Source: Streptomyces sp. NBC_00237 (GTDB lineage: Bacteria > Actinomycetota > Actinomycetes > Streptomycetales > Streptomycetaceae). Taken from it: a stretch of DNA of 64,000 nt. The notes under the pieces were generated by a model. The model had not been told where the DNA came from. It made no database searches and saw only the letters and a list, made by a program, of their open reading frames with translations. Positions within the stretch are counted from its first letter, which is position 1. Every line of letters starts with the position of its first letter. The translations under genes were made by a program, and so were the position numbers. Of the stretch, positions 7,904 through 15,826 are shown piece after piece. The stretch spans positions 2,294,001-2,358,000 of the forward strand of contig NZ_JAPEMT010000002.1 of assembly GCF_026342435.1 (NCBI RefSeq), given 5' to 3'.

Positions 7904-8944
7904 GTGACTGATGATTCCCTGCACCACCGCGCGTCCGACGACCGCTACGACACGATGGAGTACCGGCGCTCGGGCCGCAGCGGCCTGAAGCTCCCGGCCG
8001 TCTCCCTCGGGCTGTGGCACAACTTCGGCGACGACCGCTCCCTCGACTCGCAGCGCGCGATCCTGCGCCGCGCCTTCGACCTCGGGGTGACCCACTTCGA
8101 CCTGGCGAACAACTACGGTCCGCCGGCCGGCTCCGCCGAGCTGAACTTCGGCAAGCTCTTCGCGCAGGACTTCGCCCCGTACCGCGACGAGCTGGTCCTC
8201 TCCACCAAGGCGGGTTACGGGATGCACCCCGGCCCGTACGGCGAGTGGGGCTCGCGCAAGTACCTGATGTCGTCGCTGGACGCGTCGCTGAAGCGGATGG
8301 GCGTGGACTACGTCGACATCTTCTACTCGCACCGCTTCGACCCGGACACCCCGCTGGAGGAGACGATGGGCGCGCTGGCGTCCGCCGTGCAGCAGGGCAA
8401 GGCGCTGTACGTGGGCGTCTCCTCGTACAACAGCGAGCAGACCGCCGAAGCGGCGCGCCTGCTGCGGGAGATGGGCGTGCGCCCGCTCATCCACCAGCCG
8501 TCGTACTCGATGATCAACCGCTGGACGGAGGAGGACGGCCTGCTCGACACCCTGGAGGAGGCGGGCATGGGCTGCATCTCCTTCGTGCCGCTGGCGCAGG
8601 GCCTGCTGACGAACAAGTACCTGAAGGGCATCCCGGAGGGCTCGCGGGCCACCCAGGGCAAGTCGCTCGACCCCGATCTGCTGAGCGACGAGGTCGTGCG
8701 CCGGCTGAACGGGCTGAACGACATCGCCGCGCGACGCGACCAGTCCCTCGCGCAGCTCGCGCTGTCGTGGGTGCTGCGGGACGAGCGGATGACGTCGGCG
8801 CTCATCGGGGCGTCCAGCGTGAAGCAGCTGGAGGAGAACGTGGCGGCGCTGGGGGCTCCCGCGCTGACCGAGGCGGAGCTGAAGGAAATCGACTCCTTCG
8901 CGGTCTCCACCCCCGGCACGAACATCTGGGCCGAACGGGGCTGA
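7904..8944 (+). CDS. Aldo/keto reductase (YghZ / L-glyceraldehyde-3-phosphate reductase-like)
   Basis: A 346-aa NADPH-dependent TIM-barrel oxidoreductase. It opens with MEYRRSGRSGLKLPAVSLG and has the catalytic tetrad context of the family: FDLANNYGPP (Asp, Tyr), STKAGYGM (Lys) and FYSHRFDP (His). The C-terminal NADPH-binding part is SALIGASSVKQLEENV. The start is probably GTG at 7904: TAGGGAG (7891-7897) is six bases upstream of it, whereas it directly abuts the in-frame ATG at 7898. The substrate in vivo is unknown; the YghZ group detoxifies methylglyoxal and reduces glyceraldehyde phosphate. Transcribed alone, ending at a strong hairpin. Confidence 0.93.
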   Translation: MTDDSLHHRASDDRYDTMEYRRSGRSGLKLPAVSLGLWHNFGDDRSLDSQRAILRRAFDLGVTHFDLANNYGPPAGSAELNFGKLFAQDFAPYRDELVLSTKAGYGMHPGPYGEWGSRKYLMSSLDASLKRMGVDYVDIFYSHRFDPDTPLEETMGALASAVQQGKALYVGVSSYNSEQTAEAARLLREMGVRPLIHQPSYSMINRWTEEDGLLDTLEEAGMGCISFVPLAQGLLTNKYLKGIPEGSRATQGKSLDPDLLSDEVVRRLNGLNDIAARRDQSLAQLALSWVLRDERMTSALIGASSVKQLEENVAALGAPALTEAELKEIDSFAVSTPGTNIWAERG

Positions 8945-8995
8945 CGGGTCCGCCGCGCCCCCGTGTGACGCCGGTGAACGGCTGAGAACAAAAAA

Positions 8996-9030
8996 CGGGC
9001 CGGTCCGTGGGGGGGATACGGACCGGCCCG
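8996..9030. terminator. Bidirectional terminator
   Basis: A 13-bp perfect stem (8996-9008 with 9018-9030) and a 9-nt loop, with AAAAAA on its left side. Read on the minus strand this becomes a hairpin followed by a T-tract, a true intrinsic terminator for the DUF2079 gene; on the plus strand it ends the aldo/keto reductase transcript. Confidence 0.85.
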
Positions 9031-9216
9031 AGGGGGGGTTTCCACCATAACCCTTCGTAAGTGATGCTGCGCACCAGGACGCGAATCAATTACTCTCCGC
9101 AGTCGTCACTGTGCGCGGCGCAAGGTGCTGAATCCCTTGCGGCGTCTGGGATCGGGGCCCTTTTCGGGCCCGCGAACGCGCTCCGCGAGTTCCCCCGGTC
9201 GGGGGTGTCGTGCACG

Positions 9217-10809
9217 TCATCGGATTGACGTTTCTGCACCGCCCCCCGCGCCGCCTCCCCTACCGTCCCCCGCGCCGGGCTCCTCGCGGTGCAGAAGGGT
9301 GATCCCGTCGGCCTCCGCGACGGTCCGGTACCCGTACGTCTTCTGCGCCCGTGCCAGCTCCTGCGCCTGACGGGCCGGTGGGTACGGCCAGTGCCCGTCG
9401 GGGAGCGGCCAGGCCGGATGGGGGCGGCTGTCGTGGACGATCCACTCGCTCGTGGGCGGCGGGGGCGTGCCGTCGGTGTCGTACAGCCGCCCGGGGACCG
9501 GATAGCCGGGGAAGAGGACGACGGTGGCGCGGGAGACGAGCTGCGGGACGAGGCGGTTGGAGGCGGCGACGGTCGCTCCGTCGGGAATCCGGTCGAGGAG
9601 TGCGTGGGCGGCGCGGACGTGGCCGGGGGTGCGCCAGGTGTCCTTGCGCAGGACGAGGCCGAAGGGGAAGGAGGGCAGCAGGACGAGGGTGACGGCGACG
9701 ATCGAGGCGAGCGAGGCGCGGAGGTGGCGGGCGGCGAGGGGGTTGTCCTGTCGCGTCCCGCTCGGGGAGTACGGGCCGTACCGGCCGTACGGCGTCAGCG
9801 CGTCGATCGCGGCGGCGAACACGATCGGCATCAGGACGGCGCTGTAGTGGAACGCGGTGTCCCAGTGGTATTCGTGCTGCGACAGCAGCCGCCACCCGAG
9901 GGTGGGCAGCGTGAGCAGCGCGATCGGGGAGCGGAGCGCGAGCAGGGCGGTGGGCGCGAAGACGAGCACGAGGGTGACGGCCTTGACCTCGGGCCGCAGC
10001 GCGTCGAGCGGCGCGGCGAGCAGGGTCATGAGGAGGGAGCCCCGGCCGCCCTCCGCCACGTACTCCCCATAGGCGTACGTGCCCGAGGAGTTGAGGGCGG
10101 GGAGCACGGCCCTGGTGATGAGGAGCGTGCCGAGGACCCCGCCGGACAGGACGGCGAACCCGAGCGCGCGCCGCCCCTTCCAGGCGAGGTACCCGCCGAG
10201 CGCGGCCAGCGTCAGCCCGAGGTCCTCCTTGACGAGCAGCAGGGGCGCGGCGAACGCGACGGCGCGTTCGTACCGCCCCTTGCCGAGCGCTTCGAGCGAG
10301 AACCCCAACAGCGGTACGGCGAAGGCGACTTCGTGGAAGTCGAAGGCGACGGTGGAGGCGATCCCCCAGCTGAGCCCGTACCCGAGCGCGACGACGTGCA
10401 GCGCGGGCCGCCCGAGCGCGCGCCCGGCCCAGCGCGCGAGCGGCACGACCGCGAGGGCGAGCAGCGCGGCCTGGGCGAGGAGGAGGGTCTCGGCGGCGGG
10501 GAAGAGACGGTAGAGGGGCGCGAGCACGACCAGCACCGGGTGGAAGTGGTCCCCCAGCAGGTTGACCGTCCCGCCCTCGCCCTTCAACGGGACGTACGGC
10601 AGGCGGAGTCGGGAGTACGCCTGGACGGCCTGCTCGAAGATCCCGAGGTCGTAGCCGGTGGTGCGCAGCAGATGGTGCCGCTGCACGGAGATCGTGGCGT
10701 ACAGCAGGAAGAGGGCCACACCCCAGGCCCAGGGGGCACCCCCGCGCACCTGCCTTCGCAGCACCACGGGCACCACCCGAACCGACCCTTTGTCAGCAAC
10801 TGTCCACAT
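9217..10809 (-). CDS. DUF2079 polytopic membrane protein
   Basis: A 530-aa membrane protein with about ten hydrophobic helices. The DUF2079 signature GYDLGIFEQAVQAYSRL follows the first helix, and LLGDHFHPVLVVLAPLY is also typical. The domain is related to GT-C glycosyltransferase folds, so a lipid-linked sugar transferase role is possible but not shown. The start is uncertain: ATG at 10809 is used; GTG codons about 30-45 bases downstream have a closer purine-rich site (AAAGGG). No co-directional partner. Confidence 0.85.
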   Translation of the reverse strand: MWTVADKGSVRVVPVVLRRQVRGGAPWAWGVALFLLYATISVQRHHLLRTTGYDLGIFEQAVQAYSRLRLPYVPLKGEGGTVNLLGDHFHPVLVVLAPLYRLFPAAETLLLAQAALLALAVVPLARWAGRALGRPALHVVALGYGLSWGIASTVAFDFHEVAFAVPLLGFSLEALGKGRYERAVAFAAPLLLVKEDLGLTLAALGGYLAWKGRRALGFAVLSGGVLGTLLITRAVLPALNSSGTYAYGEYVAEGGRGSLLMTLLAAPLDALRPEVKAVTLVLVFAPTALLALRSPIALLTLPTLGWRLLSQHEYHWDTAFHYSAVLMPIVFAAAIDALTPYGRYGPYSPSGTRQDNPLAARHLRASLASIVAVTLVLLPSFPFGLVLRKDTWRTPGHVRAAHALLDRIPDGATVAASNRLVPQLVSRATVVLFPGYPVPGRLYDTDGTPPPPTSEWIVHDSRPHPAWPLPDGHWPYPPARQAQELARAQKTYGYRTVAEADGITLLHREEPGAGDGRGGGAGGGAETSIR

Positions 10810-11058
10810 ATCGGCACGCTAACCGCTCCCCCACCACCCCTTGCGGCTCACGCGCCCCTTGGGCAGCTGGGCCGCCCAGAGGGCGGAACGGGTGGGCAAG
10901 GGGCGGCCCCCGGCGGAGCCGCACCCCCCGGCTCCGCCCCACCGCGCTCCCGCCCCACCCCGGTGCCGCCCAGCCCCCAGCCAGTCCGCCCCGGGGGCCC
11001 GCCGCCAGGGAGACTGGGCGAGGCACCCCGCGCCACCCTCAATAACCCCGCACCACCC

Positions 11059-12183
11059 TCAATACCGGAGCGCCGCCGCCATCCCGCCGGCCTCACCGAG
11101 CGCCCCGTCCGGCACGAACGTCACGTCCCCGTCCGCGTCCAGCACCATCTCCACGAGCGAGTCGACGACGTCGTCCTCGACCCCTTCGCCACCCTCGTCC
11201 GCGAAGACGAGCGCGGCCCGGGGCGCCCCCTCGACCTCCTCCACCCGCGCGAAGACCCGTACGGACTCCTCCACCACCAGGTGCCCCACACGCCCCTCCC
11301 GCGCCGACTGCCAGCAGTCCTGCGCCCCCGCCGCGTACCGCTTCCCGCTCCTCGCGGCGTCGAGCGCCTTCATCGCCTCCTCCGCGTCGAGCGCGGCCAG
11401 CGCCGCCCGCGCGGGGGCCAGCTGCTCGACCAGCTCGGGCGCGGTCGTGTGCAGCAGCCCGCCCACCTCCAGGTCCGCCGCCAGCACGGCCCCGTGCCGC
11501 GACAGCTCGCGGAAGGTGGCGACGTGCTGCCGCAGCCCGACGACGACCACCGGGAGAACGGCCTCCTGGAGCAGCGGGGTCAGCTTGCGGTCCGCCTCGG
11601 TGAGCATGTTCCGGAAGTCCTGGGTGGCTCCGTGGTCGCCCGTCCGGTTGGGCGGCCCGTCCCGGTCCACGCCGGAGGAGATGACGGGGAAGCCGCTCCC
11701 CTCCAGTTCGTCGGCCTGGTCGTCGACCTCGTTCAGCTCGTATCCGACCCCGTGCCACAGGCGCACCTCTCCGGTGCTGAGGATCAGCGCGAAGTACGGG
11801 ATCTGCCGGGCCGAAGCCGCCACGAGATTGCGCGTCAGGAACGAGTCCCCGATCACGATCCGCTCCGGAACCGTGGCGCTGACCAGGTACGTACGGGCCT
11901 CGTCGGCCGACGCGTACAGGACGAGCCCCTCCAGGAAGTGTTCCGGGTCGAGCTCGTCGACGGCCTCGTTCAGGTTGCGTACGACGGCGGCGGCCTGGTC
12001 GCGGCTCAGCTTCGGGTCGTCGAGGAGGCGCTTCTCGGCCTCGGAGAGGAGGTTGCGCAGCCGGATGTGGTCCTGCTGGTTCTCCGGCCGGTGCCGGTGG
12101 GTGGGCAGCGTGAGGGAGACGGCCGGGTAGGGCCGGGGCCGACGCAGTTCGGCGAGCAGGTCGGAGGCGTCCTCGTCACTCAT
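11059..12183 (-). CDS. baeRF3-type (archaeo-eukaryotic release factor-like) protein
   Basis: A 374-aa soluble protein often labelled 'chemotaxis protein' in databases, but the sequence fits the bacterial archaeo-eukaryotic release factor family 3: N-terminal PAVSLTLPTHRHRPENQQD, then RLRNLLSEAEKRL, and a C-terminal eRF1-like portion with ADEGGEGVEDDVVD. Such proteins are proposed to act on stalled or modified ribosomes; no biochemical role is established. ATG at 12183 follows GTGGAG at 6-7 nt spacing; an upstream in-frame start at 12237 lacks support. Single gene. Confidence 0.75.
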   Translation of the reverse strand: MSDEDASDLLAELRRPRPYPAVSLTLPTHRHRPENQQDHIRLRNLLSEAEKRLLDDPKLSRDQAAAVVRNLNEAVDELDPEHFLEGLVLYASADEARTYLVSATVPERIVIGDSFLTRNLVAASARQIPYFALILSTGEVRLWHGVGYELNEVDDQADELEGSGFPVISSGVDRDGPPNRTGDHGATQDFRNMLTEADRKLTPLLQEAVLPVVVVGLRQHVATFRELSRHGAVLAADLEVGGLLHTTAPELVEQLAPARAALAALDAEEAMKALDAARSGKRYAAGAQDCWQSAREGRVGHLVVEESVRVFARVEEVEGAPRAALVFADEGGEGVEDDVVDSLVEMVLDADGDVTFVPDGALGEAGGMAAALRY

Positions 12184-12359
12184 GGGCAACTCCACTCGGG
12201 ATAGCGGGCGGGCGGCGCGCGCGGGGCACGCAGGCACAACTACTCATCGCAATTTCTCACGAATAGTCCCGTTCCGCCCCCGCGCGAAGCGTCAGGGTTG
12301 AGCCCGCCCCGGCCCGGTCCAGCACGCCCCCGGCCCGCCCAGCTCACCCCCGGCCGGGT

Positions 12360-13148
12360 TCAGCCCGCCCCCAGCGCCCCGACCACGACCCCCGCCCAAG
12401 CCCCCGCGATCATGAAAGGCCCGAACGGGATGGCCGTCTTGCGCCCGCCGCGCCGCGCGAGCATCAGCCCGAGCCCGTACAGCGCCCCGAGCAGGAACCC
12501 GGCGAAGGCCCCGAGGAAGAGCACGGACCACCCGTACCACCCGAGCACCACCCCCAGCGCCAGCGCCAGCTTCACGTCCCCGAACCCCATCCCGTTCGGA
12601 TTGATCAGGAAGAGCAGGAAGTACGCGCCCCCGAGCCCGGCCCCGCCCAGCAGCGCCCCGGCCCAGGACCCGCCGTCCCCCGGCAGCAGCTCCGCCACTC
12701 CCAGCAGTGCCACCGCGCCCCCCGCGAGCGGCAGCGTCAGTACGTCGGGCAGCCGGTGCACGCGCCGGTCGACGACGGCGAGCAGCAGCGCGAAGGGCGC
12801 GAGCAGCAGCCAGGCCCCGAGCTCGGGCCTGTCCCCGGTGGCGGCGGCGAGCACGGCGCACGCGACCCCACCGACGACGGCGAACCTCAGCGTCTTCGCG
12901 TACGTGGCCGCCCCCGCGACGGTACGCAGCGGAGGGCTCGCGGCACCCTCTCCGTCCCCCGCCGCACACCGCGCGCAGCGCCCGGTACCGACCCACCCCT
13001 TCGCGAAGCCGGTGAAGGGGTGCCCGGCCGGGCAGGCGGCGCGCCAGTCCTCCTCCGGCTCGACGGAGAGCCGGTGGGCGGCACGCGGCAGGAGCATCCC
13101 CGCGGCGGCGCCCCAGAGGGCGGCGAACACGATCACGGTGGCGAACAC
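12360..13148 (-). CDS. A24 prepilin peptidase (Tad/Flp pilin-processing)
   Basis: A 262-aa membrane aspartic protease that cleaves type IV/Flp prepilin leaders. The two catalytic-aspartate contexts are visible: VVDRRVHRLPDVLTLPL in one loop and the GxGD motif in NGMGFGDVKLALALG. It has several transmembrane helices and an N-terminal extension with Cys pairs (ACPAGH, RCARC), reminiscent of the zinc-binding loop of larger prepilin peptidases. GTG start at 13148. No prepilin peptidase is present in the Tad cluster at 44-56 kb, so this enzyme is the likely processor of that cluster's Flp pilin. Confidence 0.88.
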   Translation of the reverse strand: MFATVIVFAALWGAAAGMLLPRAAHRLSVEPEEDWRAACPAGHPFTGFAKGWVGTGRCARCAAGDGEGAASPPLRTVAGAATYAKTLRFAVVGGVACAVLAAATGDRPELGAWLLLAPFALLLAVVDRRVHRLPDVLTLPLAGGAVALLGVAELLPGDGGSWAGALLGGAGLGGAYFLLFLINPNGMGFGDVKLALALGVVLGWYGWSVLFLGAFAGFLLGALYGLGLMLARRGGRKTAIPFGPFMIAGAWAGVVVGALGAG

Positions 13149-13235
13149 CCGCCCACCCTAGGCGGGGCCCGGCACGCGGTCATGGGCCCGTGGACCCACT
13201 GACACGGTCCGCCCCCGGCCCGTAGGGTCCCCGCC

Positions 13236-13649
13236 ATGGGGCGACAGCGACAGCGACGGCGACGTTACGAGGACGGGCACGGCACCCTCCACGTCGAGGG
13301 CGGCACGGCCCCGGTCCCGCTGGAGATCGCCGCCTCCCGCCGCGCCCGCGAACGCGGCCTGCTCGGCCGCACCGGGATCACGGGGGCGATCCTGCTGACC
13401 CCGGCATCGGGCATCCACACCTTCCGGATGCGCTTCCCTCTCGAAGTGGCCTACCTGGACCGGGAATTGCGGGTCCTCACCGTCCAGACCCTGCCCCCGA
13501 ACCGGCTTCCCCTCCCTCGCCTGCGCGCGCGGCACGTGCTGGAGGCGGAGGCGGGCGCGCTGACGCGGTGGGGGGTGCGGGCGGGTGCGGTCGTACGCAT
13601 CACGACGCCCGGGGCGGACACGACGGCAGCGACCTTGCCGATGCCCTGA
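13236..13649 (+). CDS. DUF192 domain protein
   Basis: A 137-aa protein with the DUF192 signature: RARERGLLGRTGITGAILL followed by GIHTFRMRFPLEVAYLD. The function of DUF192 is unknown; genes of this family are often found near Tad pilus or prepilin-peptidase genes in actinobacteria, which matches its position divergent from the A24 peptidase. It lacks an obvious signal peptide, instead starting with a very basic tail (GRQRQRRRRYE). ATG at 13236. Confidence 0.85.
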   Translation: MGRQRQRRRRYEDGHGTLHVEGGTAPVPLEIAASRRARERGLLGRTGITGAILLTPASGIHTFRMRFPLEVAYLDRELRVLTVQTLPPNRLPLPRLRARHVLEAEAGALTRWGVRAGAVVRITTPGADTTAATLPMP

Positions 13650-13706
13650 ACTTCCCCTGCACGGCGGCCGGTTGAGGTCTTCCCTGCCGGGACCCGGTCC
13701 GTCACC

Positions 13707-13937
13707 ATGGGGAGCATGGCGGACTTGGCAGGCACCACCACAATGCTGCGACCCCACCTGCTCGACCTGTCGGGGGTCCCCCTCGGCAAGCTGGGCGAGG
13801 TGGACGGATTCTCGTACGCACTCGACTCCCTGCGCAGTCAACTGGCGCACACGGCGACCCCGTTCTGTTCGGGCACCAAGGCCATGCCCTGCGCGGGCGC
13901 TCTGGCCGAGCAGGCGGGTTTCGGCCATGAGAGTTGA
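13707..13937 (+). CDS. FxsA-like RiPP precursor peptide with non-canonical C-terminus
   Basis: A 76-aa peptide. Residues about 15-45 (LLDLSGVPLGKLGEVDGF then YALDSLRSQL) match the leader of FxSxx-COOH peptides, which read roughly LPDLSGLSLAEL...VLARALRRVL. The canonical F-x-S-x-x end is absent: the chain ends AGFGHES, and the only F-x-S is internal (PFCSGT). The last 30 residues, with two Cys, would be the core. Its TGA overlaps the TTG start of the HExxH hydroxylase gene, so the pair is coupled. Start uncertain (ATG 13707, or ATG at 13716 or 13743); none has a strong ribosome site. Confidence 0.65.
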   Translation: MGSMADLAGTTTMLRPHLLDLSGVPLGKLGEVDGFSYALDSLRSQLAHTATPFCSGTKAMPCAGALAEQAGFGHES

Positions 13938-15826
13938 ACGGCACTGAGCACCACCGGCTGCCCCCGCGCACCCTGACCGCCGTCGCCACCGGCGAGGTGG
14001 AGGCCGCCGACCTGGAACTGCTGACGGCCACCCGGCGCAGTCGGCTCCTGCTGGCACTCGCCGGACTGTACGGGGAGCCCGCGCCCGCCCCCCACCCGCC
14101 GGACGGCCAGCCGCCCTCCGCGGCACCGCCGCCCCTCCCCCGCGCCGCCTGGAGCCTGCTCTGCGGCATCCAGCGCACGCACCCCGCCGCGGTGGAGACC
14201 GTACTGAACGATCCGATGGTGAGCGCCTGGGCGCTGGAGCTGCTGCGCCGGGTCAGTCACGGCGCCAGCGCGATGGGCCAGGACACACCGCTGTGGGCCG
14301 ACACCGGACTGATCGGCTCACTCGCCGCCGCAGCGGCAGCCCTGTCCCGCACCCGGTGCTCGCTGCGCGCCCCCGCGCACCGAGGCAGACTCTGGCTCCC
14401 CTCACTCGGACTGACCGGACGGGTGGCACGCGGCACCTGGGCCACCGTGAGCGTGGAGTGCTCGGCCCAGGGGACGGTCGTCTTCGGGGACGGCGGTTCG
14501 GTGCGGCTGCCGGACGACCTTGCGGAGCCTTCCGAGGGCTGGGAGCCACTGCCGTACGCCGAACTCCCGGACGGCGCCGGAAAGGTGGCCCTGGATCACC
14601 TGGCCCCGAACCGGGACTTCCGCGGTCTGCGGGATCCGGTCGCGCTCTCCGCGAAGACGGCCTCCCGGTGGCGTCAACTGGTTCTTGAGGCCGCCCTGCT
14701 GCTCCGCGAGGAGCACACTCCCTCGTACCGGCTACTGTGCGGCGCGGTCCGCTCGCTGGTGCCGGTCCCACCGCCGAGCCCGGCCCGGCCGGTCAGTGCC
14801 ACCGCTCCGGACGCCTACGGGGCGATCACCCTGTCGCTCCCGGAGGACGCCCCGGTGACGGCGGCGACCCTGGTCCACGAGTCGTACCACCAACTGCTGG
14901 CCGCGGTGGACGACGTGGCGCCGCTCCTGGCCCCTCGGCCGACGGGACCCGAGCCGTTCCACTTCGCACCCTGGCGGGAGGACCCCCGCCCGCTCAGAGG
15001 GCTGCTGTACGGAACGCACGCCACCGCCGGGCTCACCGCGTTCTGGCGGCGGCACAGGGCCGCAGGGGGCGAGCGCGCCGACTTCGAGTTCGCCTTTCAC
15101 CGCTGGCAGTTGCGCGTGGCCCTGGCGGCACTGCACAGCGCGCGGGGGCTCACGTCCACGGGCCTGCACCTCGTGGCGGAGCTGACCGGCCAGGCGTCCG
15201 CCTGGTGGCCCGAGCAGGTCGCGCCTGGCCCCGCCCGCGTCGCCGAGAGGCACTGTGCCGATGTGACCGCGACCTGGCGGGCCACCCATCTCGCTGTCGC
15301 GGACCCGGACGGCGACGCGCTGGCCCGGCGCTGGCTGGCCGGGGAACCGCCCCCTGCCGTCCTGCCGCCCGCCCTGCTGTCCCCCGCCCACCCGCAGTCG
15401 CGGCTGGCCGCACGGCTCTGGCTGGCCCGGCTGCGCCTCACCGACCCGAACGCCTTCGACGCGCTGCACGCCGGTCTGGAGTCCGGTGCCGGGGACCCGT
15501 GGGGCGGTGTGGAGGAACTGTCCCCCGCCGACGCCGCCCTGGTGGCCGGTGACCGGGCGCAGGCACGGGCGCTGTTCCTCAAGGCGGGAAATCCGCTGGG
15601 CCGGCCGGTGAACGTCAGCGACTGGGTGGGGCTGGGGCTCGCCCAGGACGAACCCGGCCCCCTGCTGGAGCGCCCGGAACTCGTCATCGCCCTCTACGCG
15701 GCACTGCTGCGGGCCGGCACGCATCCACCGGGCCCGCTGGAACTGGCCCGGTGGATCGAACCGCCCGCCCGCCCGGCCGACCGGCCGACCGGCCGGGCGG
15801 GCAGAGCCGGCGGTGTCAGAGGCTGA
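13934..15826 (+). CDS. aKG-HExxH-type peptide beta-hydroxylase
   Basis: A 630-aa protein of the HExxH modification-enzyme family (TIGR04267-like), members of which are alpha-ketoglutarate/Fe(II)-dependent peptide beta-hydroxylases in RiPP pathways. The metal-binding motif is HESYH at residues 315-319. The N-terminus HRLPPRTLTAVATGEVEAAD fits the family's conserved opening, which forces the TTG start at 13934 overlapping the peptide gene's stop (TTGA). Unlike FxsB-fused relatives, no radical SAM domain is attached or nearby. The 3' end overlaps the convergent NB-ARC-TPR gene by 11 bp. Likely substrate: the upstream 76-aa peptide. Confidence 0.82.
   Translation: MNGTEHHRLPPRTLTAVATGEVEAADLELLTATRRSRLLLALAGLYGEPAPAPHPPDGQPPSAAPPPLPRAAWSLLCGIQRTHPAAVETVLNDPMVSAWALELLRRVSHGASAMGQDTPLWADTGLIGSLAAAAAALSRTRCSLRAPAHRGRLWLPSLGLTGRVARGTWATVSVECSAQGTVVFGDGGSVRLPDDLAEPSEGWEPLPYAELPDGAGKVALDHLAPNRDFRGLRDPVALSAKTASRWRQLVLEAALLLREEHTPSYRLLCGAVRSLVPVPPPSPARPVSATAPDAYGAITLSLPEDAPVTAATLVHESYHQLLAAVDDVAPLLAPRPTGPEPFHFAPWREDPRPLRGLLYGTHATAGLTAFWRRHRAAGGERADFEFAFHRWQLRVALAALHSARGLTSTGLHLVAELTGQASAWWPEQVAPGPARVAERHCADVTATWRATHLAVADPDGDALARRWLAGEPPPAVLPPALLSPAHPQSRLAARLWLARLRLTDPNAFDALHAGLESGAGDPWGGVEELSPADAALVAGDRAQARALFLKAGNPLGRPVNVSDWVGLGLAQDEPGPLLERPELVIALYAALLRAGTHPPGPLELARWIEPPARPADRPTGRAGRAGGVRG

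Noticed and set aside
13850..13940. Frameshift that would restore an FxSxx C-terminus in the small peptide
   Set aside because: No alternative frame at the 3' end gives F-x-S-x-x before a stop, and the existing stop is neatly coupled to the next gene's start, so the non-canonical end appears genuine.
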